A DNA stretch of 64,000 nucleotides from Lutimaribacter pacificus (GTDB lineage Bacteria; Pseudomonadota; Alphaproteobacteria; Rhodobacterales; Rhodobacteraceae), in the NCBI RefSeq assembly GCF_900142185.1, contig NZ_FQZZ01000009.1, forward strand, positions 42,973-106,972, in the 5' to 3' direction. Positions 9,169 to 17,663 of this stretch are shown in pieces. The position numbers were made by a program, and so were the translations under genes. Each line of letters begins with the position of its first letter. Position 1 is the stretch's first letter. Under the pieces are notes generated by a model. That model ran no database searches. It had not been told where the DNA came from and saw only the letters and a list, made by a program, of their open reading frames with translations.

Positions 9169-11256
9169 CTAACCGATCTGCGCCCAGCCCTCGTCCGGCG
9201 CGAAGCGGGGGCCGTGGGCGTCGGCCAGCGCGGCCAGCCGCGCGCGAACCTCCTCCGGGCCGCGGTCGCGGGCATAGCGCATCGGCCCGCCGCGGAACGG
9301 CGCAAAACCGGTGGCGAATATCATCGCGGCGTCGATCTCGTCTTCGCTGCGGGCGACCTGCTGGCGCAGGCAGGTGACACAGGCATCGCATATCGGCAGG
9401 ATCAGGCGGTCGGTCAGGTCGTCGGGCATGTCGCTGCTGCCGTCGTCTTCGGCGGGGGCGGGCTCTGGCGGGCCATCGGACCAGTCATAGAAACCCTTGC
9501 CCGCCTTCTTGCCGGTTTCGCCGGCCGCGACCCGGTCGCGCAACGCGCGGGGGATGTCGGGAAACGGTTTCTCAAGCTGCCCGGACAGGCTTTCGGCGAC
9601 GTCGAGACAGATATCGAGCCCGACCTGGTCGGCCAGCGTCACCGGCCCGGCGGGCATCCCGAAATCCAGCGCGGCGCGGTCGATGCGGTCCTTCGGGACG
9701 CCTTCCTCCATCAGGACCAGCGCCTCCATCAGATAGGGTATGAGCGCGCGGTTCACCAGGAAGCCCGGCGTATCGGCGACCCGCGCGGGCAGGCGGCCGA
9801 TCTCGCGGCAGAACGCGGCAAGGCGGTCGATCGTCTGGTCGCCGGTCCGGTCCTGCCGGATCACCTCGATCAGCTCCATTTTTTCGACCGGGTTGAAGAA
9901 ATGCAGCCCCGCGAAACGCTCCGGTCCGATCACGCCCTGCGCCAGATCGGCAAGCCGCAGGCTCGACGTGTTGCTGGCCAGGATTGCCCCGGGTTTCATC
10001 CTTTTGCCCAACATGTCGTAGATGCCGCGTTTGATCCCGGCATCCTCGGGCCCGGCCTCGATCACCAGATCGGCCTGCGCGATGCCGTATCCGTTCGGAT
10101 CCGGCATCAGCCTGTCAAGCGCGTCACGGGTTCCGGCGGTGCCCAGGTGCCGGTCCTTGCAGATCCGGCCGGCCCTGCGCACCGCATGTCCCAGCGCCGC
10201 GGTGTCGGGATCGCTCAGCGTCACGCGGCACCCCCTGATGGCGGCCCAGGCGGCGATCCCGGCCCCCATTTCGCCGGCGCCGACCACGTGAACCCATGCA
10301 ATATCGCTGTCGCCCGGGCCGGCGGATTTCAGCCCCTGCCGCAGAAAGAACGCGCGGATCAGGTTGCGTGACGTGGCGCTGTCCAGCAGCGCGGCGAACG
10401 AGGCGATCTCGGCCGCCTGCATCGCCTCGCGGTCGCCGCCATGTTCTTCCCAGAGGTCGATCAGCCGGTAGGGGGCCGGGTAATGGTCTTCGCGGACCTT
10501 TTCGGCGGTTCCGGCCCGCATCTGCCGGGCGGCAAGGCTGCGCGCCGGGGCCATTCCGAACGCCATTGCCTTCAGCCGGTGGCCGCGCGCATCCGCATCC
10601 GTCACCGCCGCCCGGACGGCGGCGGCGACATGGCGCTCCTCGGTCACCTCGTCGGCGATGCCCAGCGAAAGGGCCTTCGCGGTATGCGCCGTCTTGCCGG
10701 TCAGCATCAGCGTCATCGCCGCGTCGGGCGCGATCAGCCCGGTCAGCCGGAACGTCCCGCCCAGCCCGGGATGCAGGCCAAGGTGCACCTCGGGAAAGCC
10801 GAAAGAGGCACCCTCGACCGCGATGCGCCGGTCGCAGGCCAGCGCCAGCTCGAACCCCGCGCCAAGGGCCGCGCCGTGCACGACCGCCACGGTGGGGCAC
10901 TCCAGCGCCTCGAGCCGGTCCAGAACCCGGTGGCCTTCGCGCAGCAGCGCCCCGGCATCCTGTCCGGCCAGGTCGGCCAGCTCGCCGATCTCGGCCCCGG
11001 CGGCGAACCCGCCGGTCTTGGCCGAGCGGATCACCAGCGCGGCGGGCAGGTCGGCTTCCAGCGCGCCCAGCACCCCGTCGAGTTCGCGCAGCGCCCCGAC
11101 CGAGACGGTGTTGGTGCCCGTGTCGGGCTTGTCGAGCGCCAGCCAGGCGATGCCGTCGCCGTCGCGGCCCATCCGCCAGTTCCCCTTGCGCTCCGCGTTC
11201 CGTGCGGCGCCAAGCTCCAGCCGGGTTTCGCCCAGGTGATCCAGAACCACACCCAT
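9169..11256 (-). CDS. bifunctional enoyl-CoA hydratase / 3-hydroxyacyl-CoA dehydrogenase (FadJ/FadB-like)
   Basis: Trifunctional-type alpha subunit, 695 aa. The N-terminal crotonase domain has the oxyanion region HGAALGAGFELALACD and the second catalytic Glu in FPEVHLGLHPGLGG, so both glutamates are present. The central Rossmann domain begins VHVVGAGEMGAGIAAW, with the dehydrogenase active-site segment GLHFFNPVEKMELIEVI and PGFLVNRALIPYL. ATG 11256 overlaps the thiolase stop (ATGA); the longer open frame upstream is a shadow of the thiolase gene. With the thiolase it would complete hydration, oxidation and thiolysis of acyl-CoAs. Confidence 0.95.
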   Translation of the reverse strand: MGVVLDHLGETRLELGAARNAERKGNWRMGRDGDGIAWLALDKPDTGTNTVSVGALRELDGVLGALEADLPAALVIRSAKTGGFAAGAEIGELADLAGQDAGALLREGHRVLDRLEALECPTVAVVHGAALGAGFELALACDRRIAVEGASFGFPEVHLGLHPGLGGTFRLTGLIAPDAAMTLMLTGKTAHTAKALSLGIADEVTEERHVAAAVRAAVTDADARGHRLKAMAFGMAPARSLAARQMRAGTAEKVREDHYPAPYRLIDLWEEHGGDREAMQAAEIASFAALLDSATSRNLIRAFFLRQGLKSAGPGDSDIAWVHVVGAGEMGAGIAAWAAIRGCRVTLSDPDTAALGHAVRRAGRICKDRHLGTAGTRDALDRLMPDPNGYGIAQADLVIEAGPEDAGIKRGIYDMLGKRMKPGAILASNTSSLRLADLAQGVIGPERFAGLHFFNPVEKMELIEVIRQDRTGDQTIDRLAAFCREIGRLPARVADTPGFLVNRALIPYLMEALVLMEEGVPKDRIDRAALDFGMPAGPVTLADQVGLDICLDVAESLSGQLEKPFPDIPRALRDRVAAGETGKKAGKGFYDWSDGPPEPAPAEDDGSSDMPDDLTDRLILPICDACVTCLRQQVARSEDEIDAAMIFATGFAPFRGGPMRYARDRGPEEVRARLAALADAHGPRFAPDEGWAQIG

Positions 11257-12533
11257 CACGCCGCCTCCAGCAACATCGCACCGCCCAGGCCGCCGCCGAT
11301 GCATTCGGTGGCGATGCCGTGTTTCGTTTCCAGCCGCCGCATCGCGTTGGCCAGGTGCAGCACGATGCGGTTGCCGCTGGTGCCCACCGGATGACCAAGC
11401 GCGATGGCGCCGCCATCGACGTTCAGGCGGTCGTGGCCGATGGTGCCGAAGGCCGCGTCCAGCCCCAGCACGTCGCGGCAGAAATCCGGGTCCTGCCAGG
11501 CGGCGAGACAGGCCAGCACCTGTGCGGCGAATGCCTCGTTGATTTCCCAAAGGCCGATATCCTCGCGCGTCATGTCGCGCCGGCCGAGGATTTCGGTCGC
11601 GCACAGCACCGGGCCAAGGCCCATCACCGAGGGGTCCAGCGCCGACCATTCGCTGTCGACGATCCGGGCCAGCGGGGTCAGCCCATGCGCCTCGACCGCT
11701 GCTTCGGAGGCGAGGATCACCCAGCTTGCCCCGTCGGTGATCTGCGAGGCGTTGCCGGGCGTGACCTTGCCGTGCGGGCGTTCGAAGGCGGGTTTCAGCC
11801 CCGCCAGCGCCGTGGTGTTGCTGTCGGGCCGCACGCCGTCGTCATGGTCGTATACCGTCCCGTCGCGGGCAAAGGCCGGTTCGATTTCCAGCCAGCCTTC
11901 GGCCTGCGCCCGCGCCAGCCGCTTGTGACTGGCGACCGCGTATTCGTCGGCCGCCGCGCGGCTGATGCCGAAGCGATAGGCCAGCACCTCGGCGGTCTGG
12001 CCCATGTTGAGCGTGCTGATTGGATCGGTCAGCCCGCGCTCCAGCCCGATCAGCGGCTTGAAGAAATCCGGCCGGATCGCGCCCAGCAGCCTGGCGCGCT
12101 CCAGCGCGTTGCCGGCCTGCGCCATCCGGGCATACCATTTCACCGCGTCCTCGCGCAGCACCAGCGGCGCATGGCTCAGCGCCTCGGCGCCCCCCGCCAG
12201 CACGATCTCATGCGTGCCCTCGCGGATGTAGCGATAGCCGGTGTCGATGGATTGCATCCCCGAGCCGCAGTTGATCTGCACCGTAAAGGCCACCTGGTCG
12301 GCGCCCAGGCCCAGCCGCAGGGCCGCCACCCGCGCCGGGTTCATCTCGTCGGCGATCACGTTGACGCAGCCCAGTATCACCAGGTCGATGGCCTGCGGCC
12401 CGAATGGCTGGCGCGTCAGCAGGGGCCGGCCCGCCTGCACCGCCAGGTCGACCGGGGTGAACGGGCCCGGCCCGCCGCGGGCCTTCAGGAACGGCGTGCG
12501 CGCGCCATCCACGATATAGACGGGGCGTGTCAT
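11256..12533 (-). CDS. acetyl-CoA acyltransferase (thiolase, FadI-like)
   Basis: Thiolase, 425 aa. The nucleophilic Cys89 lies in QINCGSGMQSID, the active-site His in ALGHPVGTSGNRIV, and the second Cys in CIGGGLGGAMLLEAA near the C-terminus. The pairing with a FadJ-type partner immediately downstream, linked by an ATGA overlap, and the 425-aa length suggest the FadI group that acts in the beta-oxidation direction rather than a PhaA-type biosynthetic thiolase. It begins inside the last codon of the acyl-CoA dehydrogenase gene. Confidence 0.93.
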   Translation of the reverse strand: MTRPVYIVDGARTPFLKARGGPGPFTPVDLAVQAGRPLLTRQPFGPQAIDLVILGCVNVIADEMNPARVAALRLGLGADQVAFTVQINCGSGMQSIDTGYRYIREGTHEIVLAGGAEALSHAPLVLREDAVKWYARMAQAGNALERARLLGAIRPDFFKPLIGLERGLTDPISTLNMGQTAEVLAYRFGISRAAADEYAVASHKRLARAQAEGWLEIEPAFARDGTVYDHDDGVRPDSNTTALAGLKPAFERPHGKVTPGNASQITDGASWVILASEAAVEAHGLTPLARIVDSEWSALDPSVMGLGPVLCATEILGRRDMTREDIGLWEINEAFAAQVLACLAAWQDPDFCRDVLGLDAAFGTIGHDRLNVDGGAIALGHPVGTSGNRIVLHLANAMRRLETKHGIATECIGGGLGGAMLLEAA

Positions 12534-14779
12534 TCGGCGACCTTTCTCGCGGCTTGCGCGTTGTCATCCGCGAAGCGGTAGTAGCGGCTCAGTTCCCCGG
12601 GCGAGAAATCGTCGACCCGGACCACCTCGCGCACCGCGTCCTCGGCCTCTTTCAGCCGGTCGGCGTCCGCGGCGCCGATCACGCCGGTTGCGACGCAATC
12701 CTCAAGCGATTTGCCCGCTTCGCGCACGGTCTTGCGCAGCGGTTCGGTTTCGGTGACCAGCGCATAGGCCCGGTTCAGCAGCGCGATGCCGTCGCGCGCG
12801 CAGCCGTCGAACATGCGCCCGGTGACCCGGTCGCGGGTCTCCGACGGATCGTAGATCAGCCCGGCGACATCGGCGGTCAGCGCGTCGTTTGGTCCGCGCC
12901 CGTCCGCGGCGGGGCGGATCGTCAGCCGGACCAGCCCGGTCACGAACCGGCCCGGCAGGTTGGCCAGCACCTCGTCCAGGCTGCGCCCGATCCGGGCGAA
13001 CCCCTGCTGCGCGTTGAATGCGACCAGCGGGAAATCCGCCTCGGGGCGGCCGTCATCCTCCCACCGTTTCAGGACGGCGGACAGGAAATACAGCTCGGAC
13101 AGGACATCGCCCAGCCGGGCCGAGATCATCTCGCGCCGCTTCAGGTCGCCGCCAAGCGTGACGAAGGCCGCCTCGACCGTCAGGGCGAAGGCCGATGCCC
13201 AGCGAGAGGCCTGCCGGTAAAGCGGCGTTGCCGGTCCGGCCCACGGGGCGGGCGCGAAGCGTGCGCCGGTCCAGGCGCGTATGCCCGCGCGGCCGAGATT
13301 GCCCAGCAGATGCCCGGCATGTTTCCAGAAATGCCGGTCGAAGGCATCGAGCGACGCCTCGGGGTCCTGCTCGTCCAGCGCCTCAATCTCGGCCAGAAGG
13401 TGCGGATGCGCCCGGATCGCGCCCTGACCGAAGATGATCAGCGACCGGGTGACGATATTTGCGCCCTCCACGGTGATGCCGATGGGCAGCGCCCGGTAGA
13501 TCGGGGCCAGGTAGTTGCGCGGCCCGTCGATCACCGCCTTGCCGGAATGCACGTCCATCGCATCGTTCAGCGCCTCGCGCATGGTATAGGTCGCGTTCGA
13601 TTTCATGATCGCCGAGATCACCGCCAGCTTGCGCCCTTCGTCCAGCCCGGCGCAGGTCAGCCGCCGCGCGGCGTCCAGCCGGTAGGCGGCGGCGGCCAGC
13701 CGGGCCATGGGTTCCTGCACGCCGCCGAACTTGCCGATCGGCAGGCCGAACTGTTCGCGGATACGGGCATAGGCGCCGGTGGTATGCGCCGACAGCGCGG
13801 TTGCCGCCGCCGACAGCGACGGCAGCGAGATACCCCGCCCGGCGGCCAGCGCCGCCATCAGCATTTCCCAGCCGCGCCCGATACCGTCCTGCCCGCCGAT
13901 GACGTGCTCCAGCGGGATGAACACGTCCTGGCCCGAGATCGGGCCGTTCTGGAACATCGTGTCCGACGGGATGTGCCGCCGCCCGCGTTCCACGCCCGGC
14001 AGGTCGGCGGGGACCAGCGCGCAGGTGATGCCCCGATCCGTGTCGCCGCCCAGCATCCCGTCGGGATCGTGCAGGCGGAAGGCCAGGCCCAGCACCGTGC
14101 AGACCGGCGCCAGGCTGATATACCGCTTGGCAAAGTTCAGCCGGATGCCCATCACTTCCTTGCCCTGCCAGGTGCCCTTGCAGACCACGCCGCTGTCGGT
14201 CATCGCGGCGGCGTCCGAGCCCGCGCTTTCGCTGGTCAGCCCGAAGGCGGGCAACTCGCGCCCGTCGGCAAGCCGCGGCAGCCAGCGGTCGCGTTGCTCG
14301 TCGGTGCCGAATTGCAGCAGCAATTCGCCCGGCCCCAGCGAGTTGGGCACCATCACCGTCACTGCCGCGACGACGGAGCGCGAGGATATCAGCCGGATCA
14401 CCTCGGAATGCGCATAGGCGGAAAATCCGAGGCCGCCATAGTCCTCGGGGATGATCATGCCGAAAAAGCGGTGTTTGCGCAGAAAGGCCCAGACGTCTTC
14501 GGGCAGGCCCGCGAGGGACCGGTTGATTTCCCAGTCGTCGAGCATCGCGCACAGGTCCCGGCAGGGGCCGTCGATGAAATCGCGCTCGGCCTTGCTCAGC
14601 GTGGGCGATGCGGCCTGCCGCAGCTTGTCCCAGTCGGGGCTGCCGGTGAACAGCTCGGCCTCCCACCAGACTTCGCCGGCCGCGATGGCGGCGGCTTCGG
14701 TGTCCGACAGGCTCGGGACCGCCTTGCGGGCCAGCCCGTGAACCGGTTTTGTCAGAAATCGCTTGCGAAGGTTCCTCAT
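12530..14779 (-). CDS. acyl-CoA dehydrogenase (FadE-like)
   Basis: Large acyl-CoA dehydrogenase, 749 aa, of the FadE type with an extra C-terminal domain, rather than the common ~380-aa enzymes. Landmarks are the N-terminal AGEVWWEAELFTGSPDW, IIPEDYGGLGFSAYAHSEV, the substrate/flavin segment FGLTSESAGSDAAAMTDSG, and the catalytic-Glu region VEGANIVTRSLIIFGQGAIR. It is the first gene of the operon fadE-fadI-fadJ-acetyl-CoA hydrolase. It catalyses the first FAD-linked step of fatty-acyl-CoA oxidation, passing electrons to ETF. No acyl-CoA synthetase lies in this operon. Confidence 0.93.
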   Translation of the reverse strand: MRNLRKRFLTKPVHGLARKAVPSLSDTEAAAIAAGEVWWEAELFTGSPDWDKLRQAASPTLSKAERDFIDGPCRDLCAMLDDWEINRSLAGLPEDVWAFLRKHRFFGMIIPEDYGGLGFSAYAHSEVIRLISSRSVVAAVTVMVPNSLGPGELLLQFGTDEQRDRWLPRLADGRELPAFGLTSESAGSDAAAMTDSGVVCKGTWQGKEVMGIRLNFAKRYISLAPVCTVLGLAFRLHDPDGMLGGDTDRGITCALVPADLPGVERGRRHIPSDTMFQNGPISGQDVFIPLEHVIGGQDGIGRGWEMLMAALAAGRGISLPSLSAAATALSAHTTGAYARIREQFGLPIGKFGGVQEPMARLAAAAYRLDAARRLTCAGLDEGRKLAVISAIMKSNATYTMREALNDAMDVHSGKAVIDGPRNYLAPIYRALPIGITVEGANIVTRSLIIFGQGAIRAHPHLLAEIEALDEQDPEASLDAFDRHFWKHAGHLLGNLGRAGIRAWTGARFAPAPWAGPATPLYRQASRWASAFALTVEAAFVTLGGDLKRREMISARLGDVLSELYFLSAVLKRWEDDGRPEADFPLVAFNAQQGFARIGRSLDEVLANLPGRFVTGLVRLTIRPAADGRGPNDALTADVAGLIYDPSETRDRVTGRMFDGCARDGIALLNRAYALVTETEPLRKTVREAGKSLEDCVATGVIGAADADRLKEAEDAVREVVRVDDFSPGELSRYYRFADDNAQAARKVAE

Positions 14780-14913
14780 CGTCGTCCCCCTTCAGCCTGA
14801 AACGCACGAGGCCGTGCTCCGTTCCCTCGAACCCGGTTCGGGCGTGGCGTCGGTGGCGGGAAAAGCCGCACCCGGATGTTCCGGGCACGGCTTGTCGTGG
14901 TGCGCTTGCCTGC

Positions 14914-15111
14914 TCAGTCGTCCAGTACGAAGGTGACCTTCATCGTCACCTTGTATTGATCGGGATCGCCGACGACCAGTTCCTGATCCTTGATCCAGCA
15001 GGATTTCACGTTGCGCAGCGTCTTCTTGGCGCGTGCCAGTCCCTGCGTGATCGCGTCGTCGAACCCCGAGGACGACATCGCTATGAGTTCCGTGCTTCTT
15101 GCGACAGTCAT
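14914..15111 (-). CDS. dodecin family flavin-binding protein
   Basis: Dodecin, 65 aa, expected to form a hollow dodecamer storing or quenching flavins. The pattern VARSTELIAMSSSGFDDAI, QGLARAKKTLRNV and KVTMKVTFVLDD matches the family throughout. ATG 15111 is chosen over the ORF start 12 codons upstream because AAGGAGAT sits 8 nt before it and it fits dodecin length. It has its own EcfG-type promoter just upstream, so it belongs to the stress regulon. It lies downstream of ecfG on the same strand. Confidence 0.92.
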   Translation of the reverse strand: MTVARSTELIAMSSSGFDDAITQGLARAKKTLRNVKSCWIKDQELVVGDPDQYKVTMKVTFVLDD

Positions 15112-15142
15112 GAGATCTCCTTTGCTGCTTTCGGGTTGTATC

Positions 15143-15167
15143 AACACGCGGCAGGCCGGGACGTTCC
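15143..15167 (-). promoter_or_regulatory. EcfG-type promoter for dodecin
   Basis: GGAAC (15167-15163), a 16-base spacer, then TGTT (15146-15143). One base off the GGAAC-N16-CGTT form seen elsewhere in this window. It lies in the short gap between ecfG and the dodecin gene. Confidence 0.6.
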
Positions 15168-15183
15168 GTATCCGGCTGCCGCT

Positions 15184-15741
15184 TCAGTATCCCCCGCCCG
15201 CTTGCTGGTTCACCACGGCCATCGTCTGCAGGTCGGTGGCTTCCAGCGGTTCGTCTTCGCTCAGCCCCATCAGTTCGGCCAGCCGTTCGCGGGCGCGGCT
15301 GGCGCGGCTCTTGATCGTGCCGACGGCGCAGCCGCACATCTCGGCGGCCTCGGCGTAGGAAAAGCCGCCCGCGCCGACAAGCACCAGCGCCTCGCGCTGT
15401 TCGTCCGGCAACTGCGCGAAGGCCTTGCGGAATTCGGCAAGCTGAAGGCGCCCGTCATGCGCGGGCTTGGCCGAAAGCTGCCCGACGAACACGCCTTCGG
15501 GGTCGGCGACCTCGCGTTTCATCTTGCGCCGGTTGGAATAGTAGGTGTTGCGCAGGATGGTGAACAGCCAGGCGCGCAGGTTGGTGCCCGGCGTGAACTT
15601 GTCGACGTTGCGCCACGCCTTTTCGACCGCATCCTGCACCATGTCGTCCGCCATCGCCGGATTGCGTGTCAGGCTCATGGCGAACGCCCTGAGAGCGGGT
15701 AAATGATCCACGATTTCGTCTTTCGGGTTTGTCGGGGTCAT
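15184..15741 (-). CDS. ecfG: ECF sigma factor EcfG, general stress response
   Basis: Sigma factor of the alphaproteobacterial general stress response, 185 aa. Region 2 spans roughly 12-75 (LPALRAFAMSLTRNPAMADD, MVQDAVEKAWRNV, NLRAWLFTILRNTYYSNRR). Region 4 contains QLPDEQREALVLVGAGGFSY and GCAVGTIKSRASRARERL. Its ATG overlaps the stop of nepR (ATGA), the usual nepR-ecfG arrangement, and phyR is divergent. It would direct RNA polymerase to GGAAC-N16/17-CGTT promoters, of which many occur over the next 23 kb, including its own. Confidence 0.96.
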   Translation of the reverse strand: MTPTNPKDEIVDHLPALRAFAMSLTRNPAMADDMVQDAVEKAWRNVDKFTPGTNLRAWLFTILRNTYYSNRRKMKREVADPEGVFVGQLSAKPAHDGRLQLAEFRKAFAQLPDEQREALVLVGAGGFSYAEAAEMCGCAVGTIKSRASRARERLAELMGLSEDEPLEATDLQTMAVVNQQAGGGY

Positions 15742-15914
15742 TTGCTCGCGTCGCCTTCTTCATCCGCTTTCCTGAGCTGCGCGAGAAGATCCCTGAACTT
15801 GTCCGGCACCTCCTGATCGACCATTTCCTGGTAGACCTTCCTGAGGTTTTCCTCGATCATTTGCCGTGACTTGCCGGTTGTTCCCGGTCTCCGGTTGCTG
15901 CCTTCGCCCGCCAT
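15738..15914 (-). CDS. nepR: anti-sigma factor NepR
   Basis: NepR, 58 aa, which holds EcfG inactive until phosphorylated PhyR binds it in a partner switch. The core helices read MIEENLRKVYQEMVDQEVPD and KFRDLLAQLRKAD, matching the family LRxxYxxxxxxxxPdxfxdLL pattern. ATG 15914 is taken because the much longer open frame runs antisense through phyR. It is translationally coupled to ecfG by an ATGA overlap. The exact EcfG promoter 47 nt upstream gives feedback of the sigma factor on its own inhibitor. Confidence 0.95.
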   Translation of the reverse strand: MAGEGSNRRPGTTGKSRQMIEENLRKVYQEMVDQEVPDKFRDLLAQLRKADEEGDASK

Positions 15915-15953
15915 TCCGTCTGATCCTAACCTTGTTTTTTTCCATAACAGGAC

Positions 15954-15978
15954 GGAACCTAACGCCGGGATGGCGGTT
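15954..15978 (+). promoter_or_regulatory. EcfG-type promoter for phyR
   Basis: GGAAC at 15954-15958, 16-base spacer, GGTT at 15975-15978, pointing at phyR. It overlaps almost completely with the opposing nepR-ecfG promoter, so the two cannot easily be occupied together. Confidence 0.7.
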
Positions 15979-15985
15979 GGGTTCC
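15961..15985 (-). promoter_or_regulatory. EcfG promoter for nepR-ecfG
   Basis: Exact GGAAC-N16-CGTT on the minus strand: GGAAC 15985-15981, CGTT 15964-15961. It implies autoregulation of ecfG. Confidence 0.85.
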
Positions 15986-16034
15986 ATAAATTTTGAAAAA
16001 ACGGGCAAGATGGGAGCCGAAAAGGATGGGAAAT

Positions 16035-16850
16035 ATGGAAACCGAGAATGCACAACCCGGTCTGGCAGAGCTTGTTGGCAGCAATCTGCCTTACCTGCGC
16101 CGCTACGCCCGTGCGCTGACCGGCAGCCAGGCGTCGGGGGATGCCTATGCCGCCGCCACGCTGGAGGCGATCCTGGCCGACGACACGACCTTCGATGGCG
16201 ATCTCGCCCCAAGGGTTGCGCTGTTCAAGGTGTTCCATTCGCTGTGGCATTCCAGCGGCGCCCCCTCGGACGGCGAGGAAACCGGCCTGCGTGCGCGTGC
16301 CAACCAGCACCTGAGCAAGCTGACCGCGAACAGCCGCGAGGCGCTGCTGATGTCCGCCATCGAGGAATTCACCCCCGACGAGATCGGCGCCATCATCGGT
16401 GTCTCGCCCGAAGAGGCCGACGCGCTGGTCGCCGCCGCCTTCACCGAGATGGAAAATGCGATCGCGGGCCGGGTGCTGATCATCGAGGACGAGGCGATCA
16501 TCGCGATGGACCTGGAAACGCTGGTGGCCGAGATCGGCCACCAGGTCACGGGCGTGGCGCGCACGCGGGACGGCGCGGTCCAGCTTGGCCAGCGCGAAAA
16601 GCCCGACCTGATCCTTGCCGACATCCAGCTTGCCGACAATTCCTCGGGCATCGATGCGGTGAACGATATTCTGGAAAGCGTCGGCACCATGCCGGTCATC
16701 TTCATCACCTCCTTTCCCGAACGCCTGCTGACCGGCGAGCGGCCCGAGCCCGCCTTCCTGATCGTCAAGCCCTATACCGAGGCGCAGGTGCGCACGGCGG
16801 TGTCGCAGGCGATGTTCTTCGCCTCGACCGAGACCCTGAAACGCGCCTGA
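16035..16850 (+). CDS. phyR: anti-anti-sigma response regulator PhyR
   Basis: PhyR, 271 aa. The N-terminal sigma-like domain (LPYLRRYARALTGSQASGDA onward) mimics EcfG and captures NepR. The C-terminal receiver begins VLIIEDEAIIAMDLETLV at about 145, has the phosphoacceptor Asp near 195 in LILADIQLAD, the switch residues in VIFITSFPE, and the conserved Lys in LIVKPYTE. ATG 16035 has AAGGA 8 nt upstream; a TTG 42 nt earlier would add an unconserved tail. Divergent from nepR-ecfG. The likely phosphodonor is the HisKA_2 kinase 0.8 kb downstream. Confidence 0.96.
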   Translation: METENAQPGLAELVGSNLPYLRRYARALTGSQASGDAYAAATLEAILADDTTFDGDLAPRVALFKVFHSLWHSSGAPSDGEETGLRARANQHLSKLTANSREALLMSAIEEFTPDEIGAIIGVSPEEADALVAAAFTEMENAIAGRVLIIEDEAIIAMDLETLVAEIGHQVTGVARTRDGAVQLGQREKPDLILADIQLADNSSGIDAVNDILESVGTMPVIFITSFPERLLTGERPEPAFLIVKPYTEAQVRTAVSQAMFFASTETLKRA

Positions 16851-16878
16851 CCGGCGCTGTGCCTCCCGCTTGCGGGAT

Positions 16879-16903
16879 GGAACCGGACGCGGCCGTTGCC
16901 GTT
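16879..16903 (+). promoter_or_regulatory. EcfG promoter for the general stress flavoprotein
   Basis: Exact GGAAC-N16-CGTT: GGAAC 16879-16883, CGTT 16900-16903, 64 bases before the ATG of the next gene. Confidence 0.85.
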
Positions 16904-16966
16904 GGGGCTGCAACGGCGCGTGCCCGCCCGTGGCCGCGCCGGAAACCGCAACGATTGGAGAAAGAG

Positions 16967-17482
16967 ATGGCAAAGCAGGTGGAAACCGACACGGACGCGA
17001 AACAACAGCTTTGGAAGCGTCTGGAAGGCAGCCGTATCTCGATGCTCGGCGTGACCGGCGCCGCGCAGCATTCGCAGCCGATGACGCATTTCGCCGACCG
17101 CGAGGCCGGCGTGCTGTGGTACATCACCTCGGGCGAAACGGACCTCGCCGCGGCGGTCGGCGGCGGTGCCGATGCCAGCGTGATCTTCATGGCGCCGGAA
17201 GAGGATTACCAGGCCGCGGTGACCGGCCGGCTTGAGACCGTGACCGATGCCGACAAGCTGGACGCGCTGTGGAACGTCGCGGTGGCGGCCTGGTTCGCGG
17301 GCGGACGCGACGACCCGCAGGTGCGCCTGCTGCGCTTCACCCCCGACGAGGCGTCGATCTGGGCGTCGCAGGCCAACCGGGTTCTGGTCGGGCTGAAACT
17401 GCTGCGCGCCGGAACGCGGGACGGGGCGCCCGAGCCCGATGTCGGTGTTCACCGGGTGGTGTCCTTCGGCCGGGCCGCCTGA
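16967..17482 (+). CDS. general stress protein 26-like pyridoxamine 5'-phosphate oxidase family protein
   Basis: Split-barrel flavin-binding protein of the PPOX-like / general stress protein 26 family (COG3871), 171 aa. It begins MAKQVETDTDAKQQLWKRLE and has the family segments SMLGVTGAAQHSQPMTHFAD, LWYITSGETDLAAAV and WNVAVAAWFAGGRDDPQVRLL. ATG 16967 is preceded by GGAGAAAGAG. The enzymatic role is unknown in this family; a redox or flavin/F420 role is usual. The exact EcfG promoter makes it a direct stress-regulon member. Confidence 0.88.
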   Translation: MAKQVETDTDAKQQLWKRLEGSRISMLGVTGAAQHSQPMTHFADREAGVLWYITSGETDLAAAVGGGADASVIFMAPEEDYQAAVTGRLETVTDADKLDALWNVAVAAWFAGGRDDPQVRLLRFTPDEASIWASQANRVLVGLKLLRAGTRDGAPEPDVGVHRVVSFGRAA

Positions 17483-17663
17483 CGCCGCGCAGCTGCGGTT
17501 TTTCCCGGGGAACAGACTTGCACGTCCCGGGGCGCCGCCTGACATGTTACAAGACATCATCATGTCATGGAGTCGGGCCAGTGACCGGGACAGTTGAAGA
17601 CCGCAGGCGCACGGCGCTGCACTCATATCCGGCGGCGGTGCCGGCGATGATCGGGGGGACGTA

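Noticed and set aside
7168..10371. A 1067-codon open frame on the plus strand
   Set aside because: It runs antisense through the acetyl-CoA hydrolase and FadJ-like genes, whose motifs are intact. High GC content keeps opposite frames open; its translation has no family features.
17509..17533. GGAAC upstream of the sensor kinase as an EcfG promoter
   Set aside because: No GTT at 16 or 17 bases; the sequence there is GGGG.
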